Below are positions 37,124 through 45,176 of a stretch of DNA of 64,000 nucleotides, piece after piece. Each line of letters starts with the position of its first letter. Within the stretch, counting starts at the first letter, position 1. This stretch comes from Sphingomonadales bacterium (GTDB lineage: Bacteria > Pseudomonadota > Alphaproteobacteria > Sphingomonadales > Kordiimonadaceae): the NCBI GenBank assembly GCA_011088215.1, contig JAALKD010000005.1, positions 34,055-98,054 on the forward strand, given 5' to 3'. Made by a program: the position numbers and the translations under genes. The notes beneath the pieces are model-generated. The model saw nothing but the letters and a program-made list of their open reading frames with translations, was not told where the DNA came from and searched no databases.

Positions 37124-38329
37124 ATGCTGGATGGCAAACGAATACTTCTTATTATTGGCGGCGGGGTTGCGGCCTACAAATCACTTGATTTGGCACGGCG
37201 GTTGATGGAGCGCGGCGCGAGTGTGCGCGGCGTGCTAACCCCAGGCGGCCAGCAATTTATCACCCCCCTCAGCGTTGCCAGCCTGACCGGCGACGAATGT
37301 TACACCGACCTGTTTTCCCTGAAAGACGAAGCCGAGATGGGCCATATCCGTTTAAGCCGTGAAGCCGATCTTGTGTTGATCGCGCCCGCAACGGCTGACT
37401 TAATGGCAAAAATGGCGAATGGTTTGGCTAATGATTTGGCCAGCACAATTTTGCTCGCGACCGACAAACAGGTGATGGTGGCTCCGGCGATGAATGCAGA
37501 GATGTGGGCGCACAAAGCGACGCAGCGCAATCTGGAAACACTCAAGCGCGACGGCGTGCTGATGGTCGGCCCTGGTGCGGGCATGCTGGCCTGCGGCGAA
37601 GTTGGCCCTGGCCGCCTCGCTGAAGTGCCGGATATGGTTGCGGCTGTTGAAGACTTTTTTGCTGGCGGGGCGCGGCCGCTGTCAGGCAAGAAAATAATTG
37701 TTACTGCGGGTCCCACTCATGAACCCATCGATCCTGTTCGCTATATCGCCAATCGCTCATCGGGCAAGCAGGGCTTTGCGCTGGCGGGCGCGCTGGCTGA
37801 CCTTGGCGCCGATGTTACTTTAGTGGCTGGGCCGGTGTCACAGGATACGCCGATTGGCGTTAACCGCGTCGACGTACAAACGGCGCTTGAGATGGACGCT
37901 GCCGTTACGACTGCGTTGCCAGTTGACGTTGCCGTTTGCGTGGCAGCTGTTGCTGACTGGCGGATGCAGGCAGGCACCATGGGCGAAAAACTTAAGAAAT
38001 CTAAAGATGGAATTCCAGCGTTGGATTTATGCGAAAACCCTGACATTTTGAAGGGCCTTTCTTCTATGAGTGAGGGTCGTCCAGGGTTGGTTGTTGGTTT
38101 CGCTGCCGAAACGGAAAAAGTGATTGAATATGCCAGGGCCAAGCGCGAACGCAAAGGCTGTGACATTATTATCGCCAATGATGTGTCTGATGCTTCCGGC
38201 GTGATGGGCGGGGCTGATAATCAGGTGCATGTGATTACCGGTGATGGTGTTGATAGCTGGCCCACCATGAGTAAACAGGATGTTGCCGTTCGCCTCGCAC
38301 AGACGATTGCGGGTGCTTTAGACAAATAA
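37124..38329 (+). CDS. coaBC: bifunctional phosphopantothenoylcysteine decarboxylase / phosphopantothenate-cysteine ligase
   Basis: 401 residues from the ATG at 37124 (a TTG two codons upstream is also in frame). CoaC half: [16 protein letters not shown], the His/Asn site ([12 protein letters not shown] and PAMNAEMW) and the ACGEVGPGR lid. CoaB half: [16 protein letters not shown] equivalent ([20 protein letters not shown]), AAVADWR and the Lys block KLKKSKDG. Two steps of coenzyme A synthesis from 4'-phosphopantothenate. Followed by dut 17 bases on. Confidence 0.97.
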   Translation: MLDGKRILLIIGGGVAAYKSLDLARRLMERGASVRGVLTPGGQQFITPLSVASLTGDECYTDLFSLKDEAEMGHIRLSREADLVLIAPATADLMAKMANGLANDLASTILLATDKQVMVAPAMNAEMWAHKATQRNLETLKRDGVLMVGPGAGMLACGEVGPGRLAEVPDMVAAVEDFFAGGARPLSGKKIIVTAGPTHEPIDPVRYIANRSSGKQGFALAGALADLGADVTLVAGPVSQDTPIGVNRVDVQTALEMDAAVTTALPVDVAVCVAAVADWRMQAGTMGEKLKKSKDGIPALDLCENPDILKGLSSMSEGRPGLVVGFAAETEKVIEYARAKRERKGCDIIIANDVSDASGVMGGADNQVHVITGDGVDSWPTMSKQDVAVRLAQTIAGALDK

Positions 38330-38346
38330 TTACTGAAAGCCAATTT

Positions 38347-38805
38347 ATGACCACTGTTCCAATCAATGTGAAAGTACTTCCGCACGGCGAAGGTTTACCG
38401 CTGCCAAAATATGAGACCGAACAAAGTGCAGGTATGGACCTCTATGCTGCGCTGGTAGATGGTGAAGCCGTGACGCTGGGTGCACTGGAGCGTGCGATGA
38501 TCCCAACCGGGCTGGCAATGGCATTGCCTGCTGGGTTTGAGGCACAAGTTAGACCCCGTTCAGGCCTGGCGGCAAAAAACGGTGTGTCAGTTCTAAACAC
38601 CCCTGGCACTATCGACGCCGATTATCGGGGCGAGGTGAAAGTGATTTTGGTGAACCTGTCCAATGAACCTTTCACCATTGAGCGCGGCATGCGGGTGGCG
38701 CAGATGGTCATCGCGCCCGTAATCCAAGGCCAGTGGATTGAAGTAGATGATCTTGATGAGACTGCGCGTGGTGCAGGCGGTTTTGGGTCGACAGGAACGA
38801 GATAG
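38347..38805 (+). CDS. dut: dUTP diphosphatase
   Basis: 152 residues, standard trimeric dUTPase with the five motifs: [42 protein letters not shown] and the C-terminal [10 protein letters not shown] arm. Hydrolyses dUTP to dUMP, preventing uracil incorporation. Operon with coaBC. Ends with TAG. Confidence 0.97.
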   Translation: MTTVPINVKVLPHGEGLPLPKYETEQSAGMDLYAALVDGEAVTLGALERAMIPTGLAMALPAGFEAQVRPRSGLAAKNGVSVLNTPGTIDADYRGEVKVILVNLSNEPFTIERGMRVAQMVIAPVIQGQWIEVDDLDETARGAGGFGSTGTR

Positions 38806-38814
38806 GGATACGGT

Positions 38815-39021
38815 ATGAGCAGAAAATATGAATGCGCCAAATGCGGCGGTACACGCTATGATACCGATGAGGTCACGATGACTGGCGGCTGGATATCGAA
38901 ATTCTTTAATGTTCAGAACAAACGCTTCACTGCGGTTAGCTGTGAGCGTTGCCATTACACCGAAATGTACAAGGGCAGCACAAGCACGCTCGCTAATGTT
39001 TTCGATTTCTTTGGCAACTAG
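38815..39021 (+). CDS. small zinc-ribbon protein (DUF2082-like)
   Basis: 68 residues. Two CxxC pairs, YECAKCGG and VSCERCHYTEMY, make a zinc ribbon, with the FNVQNKRF middle typical of the DUF2082 zinc-ribbon family. Predicted nucleic-acid binding or zinc handling; no known role. It lies 9 bases after dut and before a ThiF-family gene in the same direction. Confidence 0.75.
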   Translation: MSRKYECAKCGGTRYDTDEVTMTGGWISKFFNVQNKRFTAVSCERCHYTEMYKGSTSTLANVFDFFGN

Positions 39022-39043
39022 CTAGAATAGGCGGGGCGCGGTT

Positions 39044-39817
39044 TTGGATTTCACAGACGAACAGCTTGAGCGTTATGCCCGCCATATCATCCTGAAAGAT
39101 GTGGGCGGGGCAGGGCAAATGGCTTTGCTGAACGCCCGTGTGTTGGTGGTTGGTGCTGGTGGCCTAGGCTCACCGCTTTTGCAATATCTTGCTGCCGCTG
39201 GTGTTGGCACAATTGGTATTGTGGACGACGACAGAGTCGACCTGTCGAACTTGCAGCGACAGATCATACACACAACCGGTGACGTAAATACCCCCAAAAC
39301 CGAAAGTGCAGCCGCTAAAATTGGCGAGCTCAATAGCGATGTGAACGTGGTTCAGCACGCGGAAAGACTGACTGCAGACAACGCGGCTACTATCATCGGC
39401 GACTATGATGTTGTTGCCGACGGTACCGATAATTTTGCAACCCGCCATTTGGTCAACGATACCTGTGTGGCGCATGGTACAACCCTGGTGTCGGCGGCGC
39501 TTGGTCCCTTCGAGGGTCAGCTTGCCACTTTCAAGCCACACGAACGAACGGGCCTACCTTGTTATCGGTGTTTTCTGCCTGAGGAACCGCCTGCCGATAT
39601 GCAGCGTACCTGCTCGGACATTGGTATTCTGGGTGCGGTCGCGGGTGTGGTTGGTACCCTGCAAGCGGTCGAAGTGTTGAAGGAAATACTGGATATTGGT
39701 GACAGTCTTGCGGGCAAAATGCTGATTTATGATGCCCTGAGCGCAACCACCCGCACCATTGGGCTACCACAAGACCCCAAATGCCCCACCTGTGTGAAAG
39801 AAATTGAAAATGGCTAA
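39044..39817 (+). CDS. MoeB/ThiF-family adenylyltransferase
   Basis: 257 residues from a TTG with GGGGCG upstream. E1-like fold: VGAGGLGSPLLQYL nucleotide loop, DDRVDLSNLQRQI, DNFATRHLVND, and two Zn CxxC pairs (CYRC, CPTC). A Cys at MQRTCSD is in the region of the catalytic Cys of MoeB/ThiF. It activates the C-terminal Gly-Gly of a sulfur carrier (MoaD/ThiS-like); no carrier gene is adjacent, so moeB or thiF cannot be chosen. Overlaps the DsrE-family gene by 8 bases. Confidence 0.9.
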   Translation: MDFTDEQLERYARHIILKDVGGAGQMALLNARVLVVGAGGLGSPLLQYLAAAGVGTIGIVDDDRVDLSNLQRQIIHTTGDVNTPKTESAAAKIGELNSDVNVVQHAERLTADNAATIIGDYDVVADGTDNFATRHLVNDTCVAHGTTLVSAALGPFEGQLATFKPHERTGLPCYRCFLPEEPPADMQRTCSDIGILGAVAGVVGTLQAVEVLKEILDIGDSLAGKMLIYDALSATTRTIGLPQDPKCPTCVKEIENG

Positions 39818-40226
39818 AGCAAATAAACGCCCGATGACGCTGGTGCTGATGTCTGGCGAGGCCGACCGTATTCATATGGCTTTGATGATAGGTGCGACCG
39901 CTGCAGCCGTGGGCAGGCCCGTTGCTTTCTTTTTCTCAAAAAGCGCCATTCGGTTTCTGCAGGTGGACGGATGGGCAAAGTTGGCTTCTGCATCTGGTCA
40001 AAGTGGCGCGGAGATGGACGAAGCCCTTATGACCAAAGGCGTTGCTGATAGCACGGTGTTGTTGGATGGCCTCGGTGCGCTGGATGCCCGGTTTGTTGCT
40101 TGCGAGACTGCTTTGCGTGAACATGATGTGGATGCTGCAACGTTGGTAACCCGGCCCACTGTCGAGATTTCTGGCCTTGCGGACATTCTGGAAAAAGGCG
40201 CCGGCGGTGACTGGCTAACTTTTTAA
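39810..40226 (+). CDS. DsrE-family protein
   Basis: 138 residues from the ATG at 39810, overlapping the ThiF-family stop by 8 bases. The Rossmann-like DsrE/DsrF pattern is visible: TLVLMSGEADRIHMALMIGA, AVGRPVAFFFSKSAIRFL, and a C-terminal AATLVTRPTVEISGLADIL. DsrE-like proteins take part in sulfur relay; overlap with an E1-like sulfur-activating enzyme supports a sulfur-transfer role. The Cys expected in active DsrE (after VTRPT) is absent, so a structural role is possible. Confidence 0.75.
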   Translation: MAKANKRPMTLVLMSGEADRIHMALMIGATAAAVGRPVAFFFSKSAIRFLQVDGWAKLASASGQSGAEMDEALMTKGVADSTVLLDGLGALDARFVACETALREHDVDAATLVTRPTVEISGLADILEKGAGGDWLTF

Positions 40227-40264
40227 CTTCTTTTGAGTATCTAACCACGTCCGAGTTTCTAGTC

Positions 40265-40293
40265 TTGTATCTATAGTGTTACCATGGTACATA
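40265..40293 (+). promoter_or_regulatory. promoter with overlapping palindrome upstream of a two-gene unit
   Basis: TTGTAT (40265-40270) and TACATA (40288-40293) are 17 bases apart. The perfect palindrome TACCATGGTA (40280-40289) sits between them and overlaps the -10, a position suited to repression. The strong AAGGAGG site lies at 40314-40320, just before the ATG at 40326. Confidence 0.5.
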
Positions 40294-40325
40294 AATAACA
40301 TTATAAATGCAGTAAGGAGGCCTGA

Positions 40326-40565
40326 ATGAAGATTGAGCGTATCCAAACCGGCGTTCGCATGGAAAAGCGGCTGGTAAAGGTTCTGAAGGGGACTGCTGAA
40401 TATCTGGATATGTCGTTAGGCGATTTGCTTGAAGGCATTGTATTGCACGCGTTTGAGGGCAAAAACCCGGTTTTTTCGTCGAAAACTCAAGCAAATATCG
40501 TGGCGTTGAAAAAGGTTTATGGTCTCGATCTTGATGCTTCCCACAGCCATAAACTGTCAGAGTAG
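40326..40565 (+). CDS. small conserved-looking protein, possibly ribbon-helix-helix
   Basis: 79 residues with a strong AAGGAGG site. The segment QTGVRMEKRLVKVLKGTAEY then LDMSLGDLLEGIVLHAFEG has the strand-helix-helix pattern of RHH proteins, but the assignment is by eye. It is followed 5 bases later by the 137-residue unknown; a palindrome overlaps its promoter. This resembles a regulator/effector pair. Confidence 0.6.
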   Translation: MKIERIQTGVRMEKRLVKVLKGTAEYLDMSLGDLLEGIVLHAFEGKNPVFSSKTQANIVALKKVYGLDLDASHSHKLSE

Positions 40566-40570
40566 AATAG

Positions 40571-40984
40571 ATGAAGGACCATGAATTGCGCAGAGCGTTC
40601 GAGGACTGTAGTCTTGATCCCAAACTGTTTGATCATAAAAGTCATCTAAGGTTGGGCTGGCTTTATTTGCAAGAGTTCCCGCCTGCATTGGCTATCGAAA
40701 AATTTACCAGTGGCCTGCGCTGTTTTACCCGGCGTGTCGGCGCGACCGCCAAATACAATGAAACCATCAGCTGGTTCTATATGTTGCTGATTGCCGAGCG
40801 CCAGCAGAAAAAGCCGTCGATTACCTTTGCTGAGTTTGCGGCGCTTAACCCTGACTTACTCGCGCCGGGCGCGCCGTTGCTGAAGCGTGCTTACAAGCCT
40901 GAAACGCTAGGTAGTGAGCAGGCACGTCAAACTTTCATGTTGCCAGACGCGCATAACTCGGACGGTTTGCAATTATCCAACTAA
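40571..40984 (+). CDS. unknown protein with DHxxHLRLGW motif
   Basis: 137 residues, soluble, helical. The block FDHKSHLRLGWLYLQEFP with two His, followed by GATAKYNETISWFYMLLIAE and FAALNPDLLAPGAPLLKRAY, looks conserved in pattern, but I do not recognise a named family. The His pair plus Glu/Asn residues could make a metal site. It is translated with the preceding small RHH-like protein (5-base gap). Confidence 0.65.
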   Translation: MKDHELRRAFEDCSLDPKLFDHKSHLRLGWLYLQEFPPALAIEKFTSGLRCFTRRVGATAKYNETISWFYMLLIAERQQKKPSITFAEFAALNPDLLAPGAPLLKRAYKPETLGSEQARQTFMLPDAHNSDGLQLSN

Positions 40985-41050
40985 CTGCCGCTGCTGTGTG
41001 TGCTAATGTGGTTAATGACCATCATGCCGCGCTGCTGATGCCGTTGATTT

Positions 41051-41881
41051 TCACGGGTTATAGTATTTATCGACAAGCTGTTGGCGGTAAGCAGTACGCA
41101 CATATAAAGTTTGTTGCCATATAGCCTTGGTAAGTACAGGGTTTAAACCTGCAAAATTTTGAGAAAATACGATAAAATAGGGTCGTTCGGTAATAGGGAT
41201 TGGGTCTTTTTCGATATCACTATACTTGGTCATATTAGCGCTAATAAGAGCGTCAGCCGTGGTTCCAGGTGCAGCGATTGCGTCGACGCGCTTGTGAAGT
41301 AGAAGTTTTAAAACATCTTCCGGTGAGCCGGTTTCTATTACATTTATCCCCCTATCCCGTAACACTTTGACAATGGAGTATCCAAGTGGCGCAGCGACCA
41401 TAGCTTTCTTATCCGTAAGCCGGTTTCCGTTCCATATGGGGGAGCCAGCAGTGTGATACATATAGTAGCCGAGAGTGTTGATCCGTTTTTCTATATCAAG
41501 GCCATCGACTGCCATGGGATAGACAGCATATTCAGCCCGGTCTTCATTATATGAAGCAATAAAGCTGTCCACCCGCCCAGCTTTCAAAAGCGCCAGGCAG
41601 CGATTCCAGGAATAGCGCACATACAGAACATTCAGATTGAGGTTCAGAGCTATCCGGTCAACGAGTTCGATATTAATGCCGGGTTTGCTCGCAAGCTTAG
41701 TATCCATTTCGCCCATATAGTTGGGGAAAAGCTCTTTGTTTTGATAACAAAACTTTACCGTGGAGGGAGCACTATCCTGCGCAGCAAGGCTGGCCCATCT
41801 GTCGTGTAGCGCAAAAAACATGGCAATGACTATGCCCAGCGTTGGCAAAACCCGACCAAATTTTATAATCAACTTGCCCAT
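41051..41881 (-). CDS. periplasmic amino-acid-type solute-binding protein (SBP family 3)
   Basis: 276 residues. N-terminal hydrophobic segment (RVLPTLGIVIAMFFALHD) as signal or anchor. The mature part follows the bacterial extracellular solute-binding family 3 pattern: GINIELVDRIALNLNLNVLY, WNRCLALLKAGRVDSFIASY, VAAPLGYSIVKVLRDRGINV, LLLHKRVDAIAAPG. There is no ABC permease nearby, so it may be a sensor-type or orphan binding protein. A strong AGGAGG lies 16 bases before the ATG, unusually far; the codon at the ideal distance is ATT. Confidence 0.75.
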   Translation of the reverse strand: MGKLIIKFGRVLPTLGIVIAMFFALHDRWASLAAQDSAPSTVKFCYQNKELFPNYMGEMDTKLASKPGINIELVDRIALNLNLNVLYVRYSWNRCLALLKAGRVDSFIASYNEDRAEYAVYPMAVDGLDIEKRINTLGYYMYHTAGSPIWNGNRLTDKKAMVAAPLGYSIVKVLRDRGINVIETGSPEDVLKLLLHKRVDAIAAPGTTADALISANMTKYSDIEKDPIPITERPYFIVFSQNFAGLNPVLTKAIWQQTLYVRTAYRQQLVDKYYNP

Positions 41882-41944
41882 TTGCCAAATATATAATCCT
41901 CCTTACAGGATATGAAGTTCATTCTAAATCCAGCTAAATTAACA

Positions 41945-42835
41945 CTAAGTTATGCTGCGTTTCCGGGCTATTGGATATGTTCCCAACAGCCGCACCCGTT
42001 TGGTGTGAAAGCGCAACTCTTCCATCGCACGGGCAACGTTGGGCATGCCTTCATGGCCAACAATATCTGCGTAGAACTCGCTGACTTTGAAGCTGCCTGA
42101 TTCGTAGTAGCTTTCCAGCTTGGTCATGTTAACCGAGTTGGTGGCGAATCCGCCGAGGGCTTTGTATAGCGCGGCCGGTATGTTTCGAACTTCAAAGGTG
42201 AAGCTGGTCATAACCGGCCCGTCGATTTGGCCGTAATCAAGCGGTGTGCGCGACAAAATAACAAATCGTGTGGTGTTGTTTCCTTCGTCCTGAAGGTCCC
42301 TGCGGATAATTTTCAGGCCGTACACTTCGGCGGCCAGCTCGCTTGCGATACCGGCAATACTATTTTCGCCTTGCTCGGCAACCTATCTAGCTGAACCTGC
42401 CGTATCGGCGAAGGGCTCACGCGCTAGCCCCATGGCGCGCAGGTTTTTACGGCATTGACCCAACGCCTGAACATGGCTGGTCACGGTTTTAAGGCTTGTC
42501 TCATCGGCCTCGGTTGTTGCCAAAAGGCAATGGCGGATCGATTCGAAATGTTCGCCGATTATGAACAGACCGCTGCCTGGCAACAGGGTATGGATATCAG
42601 CAACCCTGCCAGCGGTTGAATTTTCTATCGGGATCATCGCCAGTCGGGCTTTTTCATTGGAAACCGCGGCCAGTGCATCTTCGAAACTGGGGCAGGGCAA
42701 AACCATCATGTCCGGATAGCACGCCTTGCAGGCCATATGTGAATAGGCACCAAGTTCACCCTGAAAAGCGATGGTATTGTCCGCTGTTGCCGCCTTGGAA
42801 TCGGATTGAAGTGTATCTGTTATCTTGATTGGCAT
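41945..42835 (-). pseudogene. pheA: prephenate dehydratase interrupted by one in-frame TAG
   Basis: The frame from the ATG at 42835 encodes the PDT catalytic domain: IAFQGELGAYSHMACKACYP, IPIENSTAGRVADIH, and SHVQALGQCRKNL. It stops at TAG 42385-42383 (codon 151) inside ADTAGSAR-stop-VAEQGENS. It then continues in the same frame through IASELAAEVYGL and the ACT domain (RFVILSRTPLDYG, NSVNMTKLESYYESGSFKVS) to TAG at 41945, 296 residues in all. No frameshift is present. In relatives this position is often Gln or Met, so CAG to TAG is a simple explanation. Intact PheA makes phenylpyruvate from prephenate; as read, the product would lack its ACT domain and end of the catalytic domain. Confidence 0.88.
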
Positions 42836-43166
42836 AAGAATCACTCGGAATTTTTATCAGGGGCATTGATTGCTCGCGTTAGGACGGATGTTTGTGCCAA
42901 CTGCGGGGTGTTAAGTCAACGCAGCACATGGATTTGACAGGTTTGCGGGTCGTTGCGCCCATTTGTCGCGGGAAAAATGTCAACAAAAGTGATTAGATGC
43001 CTCATTCGGTTAAATCTCGACTTGAATTTTCTAGCCATCAACGGGTATGGTCGCGCCGAAAGTGACAGTTGACTGGTCTTGTGCCCGCGCGAGCAGCCTT
43101 AAGGTCATATGTCATCGCTGAAACAACCAGTTCTGTCAGATTTGGCCGACTGTAAGGAGAAGATCA
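42836..43166. other. divergent pheA / cytochrome c intergenic region
   Basis: About 330 bases with no plausible gene. It should contain promoters for the leftward pheA and the rightward cytochrome gene; TTGACA-like hexamers occur on both strands but none has a convincing -10 at the right distance. In many alphaproteobacteria kdsB lies between these two genes; it is absent here. Confidence 0.4.
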
Positions 43167-43769
43167 GTGGATTCCTTTGAGTGGAACAAAGTATTCGCAG
43201 TCGTAATTGCGTCCGTGCTGTTTATTATGGTGATTGGAATTGTTGCTGAAACGCCATTTCACCAAGACCATACAAAACCAGCTTTCACGATTGAAGTCGC
43301 ATCTGAAGGTGCGGTGGAAGTGGTGGTTGAAGAGGGGCCAAGTTTTGCAGAAATGCTGGCAGGTGCCAGTGCCGACAAAGGCGCGCGCCAGTGGGCGAAG
43401 TGTCGGGCATGCCACACAATCGACAAAGACGGTGCAAACGGCCAGGGGCCAAACCTCTATGGTATCGTTGGACGCACCGTGGCTGCGCTGGACAGCTTCC
43501 GTTATTCCGGTGCGCTGGAAGCGCTTGGCACGTCGGTTTGGACTTATGAAATGGTTGATGAATGGCTGCAAAACCCGCAAGCGATGGCCAAAGGGTCAAA
43601 AATGGTGCTGGCGGTCCGCAAGCCTGACCAGCGTGCTGACCTGATTGCCTATCTTGCAACTTTCTCTGATCAGCCGGTTCCGTTCCCCACAGTTGAAGAA
43701 GCGGTAGATGCGGTAGAAGAAGCAGTTGAACAAGCTGAAGAGGTGGCGGAAACGACTGGCGGCAATTAA
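43167..43769 (+). CDS. membrane-anchored class-I cytochrome c
   Basis: 200 residues from a GTG preceded by AAGGAGA. One N-terminal membrane anchor (about 8-27), a linker, then a haem c site CRACH at 79-83 and a distal Met in GSKMVLAV. The C-terminal 30 residues are acidic (AVDAVEEAVEQAEEVAE). This is the CycM/c552-type architecture that links the bc1 complex and an aa3-type oxidase in alphaproteobacteria. Terminator follows at 43798. Confidence 0.92.
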   Translation: MDSFEWNKVFAVVIASVLFIMVIGIVAETPFHQDHTKPAFTIEVASEGAVEVVVEEGPSFAEMLAGASADKGARQWAKCRACHTIDKDGANGQGPNLYGIVGRTVAALDSFRYSGALEALGTSVWTYEMVDEWLQNPQAMAKGSKMVLAVRKPDQRADLIAYLATFSDQPVPFPTVEEAVDAVEEAVEQAEEVAETTGGN

Positions 43770-43797
43770 GCTTAGACTGATCTGGTAATTTGGAAAG

Positions 43798-43820
43798 CGG
43801 GCCACTCGGCCCGTTTTTTT
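43798..43820 (+). terminator. rho-independent terminator of the cytochrome c gene
   Basis: CGGGCC / GGCCCG six-base GC stem with an ACTC loop (43798-43813) followed by seven T (43814-43820). It lies 28 bases after the stop, just before the convergent NlpC gene end. Confidence 0.88.
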
Positions 43821-43825
43821 ATGGG

Positions 43826-44731
43826 CTAAAGCCGCCTGAAGCCCAGGAAGGGCTCGTCCGCTCCGGCGGTGCGAACCCAGTCTGTCACGCGGTCAACCGG
43901 GTCGATGGTCACTGCCATGTTGGTCGCATTGGCATGCAGCAGGTGAACGCTGTCGATCATCCAACCCACATGACCCGGAAAAAAGGCAAGGTCGCCGCGC
44001 GCCGGGTGCTCTTGATCGGTCAGTTTTCTGCCCAAACTTGTGAATTGTGCGCCGCTGTCCCGGTGGACACGGTGCCCTGCCGCAGCCAAGGCTAGCTGTA
44101 CGAGGCCAGAGCAATCCATGCCCATACTTGTTCGGCCGCCCCACAGGTAAGGAGAGCCTAGGAAGCTTTCCGCAATAGTTACCGGATCACTGGAAAACCC
44201 ACCAAGAGAAGCAATATGGCCAGCAAAAATAAAGCCGCCGGTTTCAAGCGCAAGGAAACCGTTAGTGACAGCTGTGGGGGACTTTACATTTAAGTAGCTG
44301 CCCATTGGCAAAGGAAGCAGTGGCTCCGATTTAAGATCAGCCGAACGGTATATATGAGCCATGGGCACAGAAATTCGGTGGGTTGGGTGCACCATACCGC
44401 GTGCCGTCGTTCCGGTTAGAATCCAGCCAATATAGCCATCAAGTATAGCTGCCACTTTCAACCATGCGTTTTGCCGGTCGAGAATTTGCAATGGTTCGCC
44501 GAAAAGCACTTCGCTGACGGTTGTGGCCGCTGACGACGGTTCTGATTTCAGTGCAGCCCACGGCGTCGTGCATTGCACATCTATAGCAGCGCATTCAAAT
44601 AATTGGGGTGCGGCTGCCATTTCTTCTTGGGGATCAAACAGGGCAGGTAAGCCATATGCTTTAAGCGGCCCCATTTGGGAATTCTTCGCCAAGTCGATCG
44701 CTCCTTCATTATCAAGCATCGGCATTTTCAA
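43826..44731 (-). CDS. NlpC/P60-family peptidoglycan peptidase with N-terminal SH3 region
   Basis: 301 residues. Residues about 50-180 look like bacterial SH3 domains (LDRQNAWLKVAAILDGYIGW, GSYLNVKSPTAVTNGF). The C-terminal NlpC/P60 domain has catalytic Cys207 in GMDCSGLVQLA, His254 in FPGHVGWM and a third polar residue around His266. It probably cleaves stem peptides (D-Glu-diaminopimelate bond). No signal peptide is evident. Its ATG overlaps the MarR-like gene stop by 4 bases (ATGA). Confidence 0.9.
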   Translation of the reverse strand: MKMPMLDNEGAIDLAKNSQMGPLKAYGLPALFDPQEEMAAAPQLFECAAIDVQCTTPWAALKSEPSSAATTVSEVLFGEPLQILDRQNAWLKVAAILDGYIGWILTGTTARGMVHPTHRISVPMAHIYRSADLKSEPLLPLPMGSYLNVKSPTAVTNGFLALETGGFIFAGHIASLGGFSSDPVTIAESFLGSPYLWGGRTSMGMDCSGLVQLALAAAGHRVHRDSGAQFTSLGRKLTDQEHPARGDLAFFPGHVGWMIDSVHLLHANATNMAVTIDPVDRVTDWVRTAGADEPFLGFRRL

Positions 44732-45081
44732 TCATCGTGAGGTATCGATTTGTCAGCCTTCACGATGCGGTCTGAAAGTTCGCTGAGAAATACTGCCCCT
44801 TTTACAGTGCGTTGTACAAGAATACTTCGTCCGTCCATCGGATCCTTTTTGCGTTTGGTAAGTTCCATTTTGCTCAGCGTATCCAGGGCCCGTGTGATTA
44901 CCGGTTTGGCGATATTTAAATCAGCGGCCAGCCCCCGCACGGTGTGCGGCGGCTCGGTCATGTATACAGACAATAGTACGGACATCTGACGTGATGTCAG
45001 GTCCGGATCATCCGAACGGACGCATGCACGGTGTGCTTCGCGCCAAACTTTTAACATTCGAGGATTGGTCTTTTCGCTCAC
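44728..45081 (-). CDS. MarR-like winged-helix regulator
   Basis: 117 residues from a GTG at 45081 with AAAGGA 7 bases upstream; an ATG 21 bases earlier is the alternative. The winged-helix segment TVRGLAADLNIAKPVITRAL then DTLSKMELTKRKKDPMDGRS is of MarR type, but the protein is shorter than usual, with reduced dimerisation helices. Coupled by ATGA overlap to the NlpC peptidase gene, a pairing that probably reflects regulation of cell-wall turnover. Confidence 0.78.
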   Translation of the reverse strand: MSEKTNPRMLKVWREAHRACVRSDDPDLTSRQMSVLLSVYMTEPPHTVRGLAADLNIAKPVITRALDTLSKMELTKRKKDPMDGRSILVQRTVKGAVFLSELSDRIVKADKSIPHDD

Positions 45082-45176
45082 ACAGAGGTCCTTTGCAAAC
45101 ATTGGCAAGGGCTTCTGTGTAGCAGTTGTTCCTTAAAACTGTCCTAACGCCTGACAGTAAAATCTGTGAGGCTTTT

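Noticed and set aside
36591..42835. Genome-wide reassignment of TAG to a sense codon
   Set aside because: TAG ends several normal, correctly sized genes here (ubiE, dut, ALDH, cyclase, MarR at 3471), so two internal TAGs are not enough to claim a changed code.
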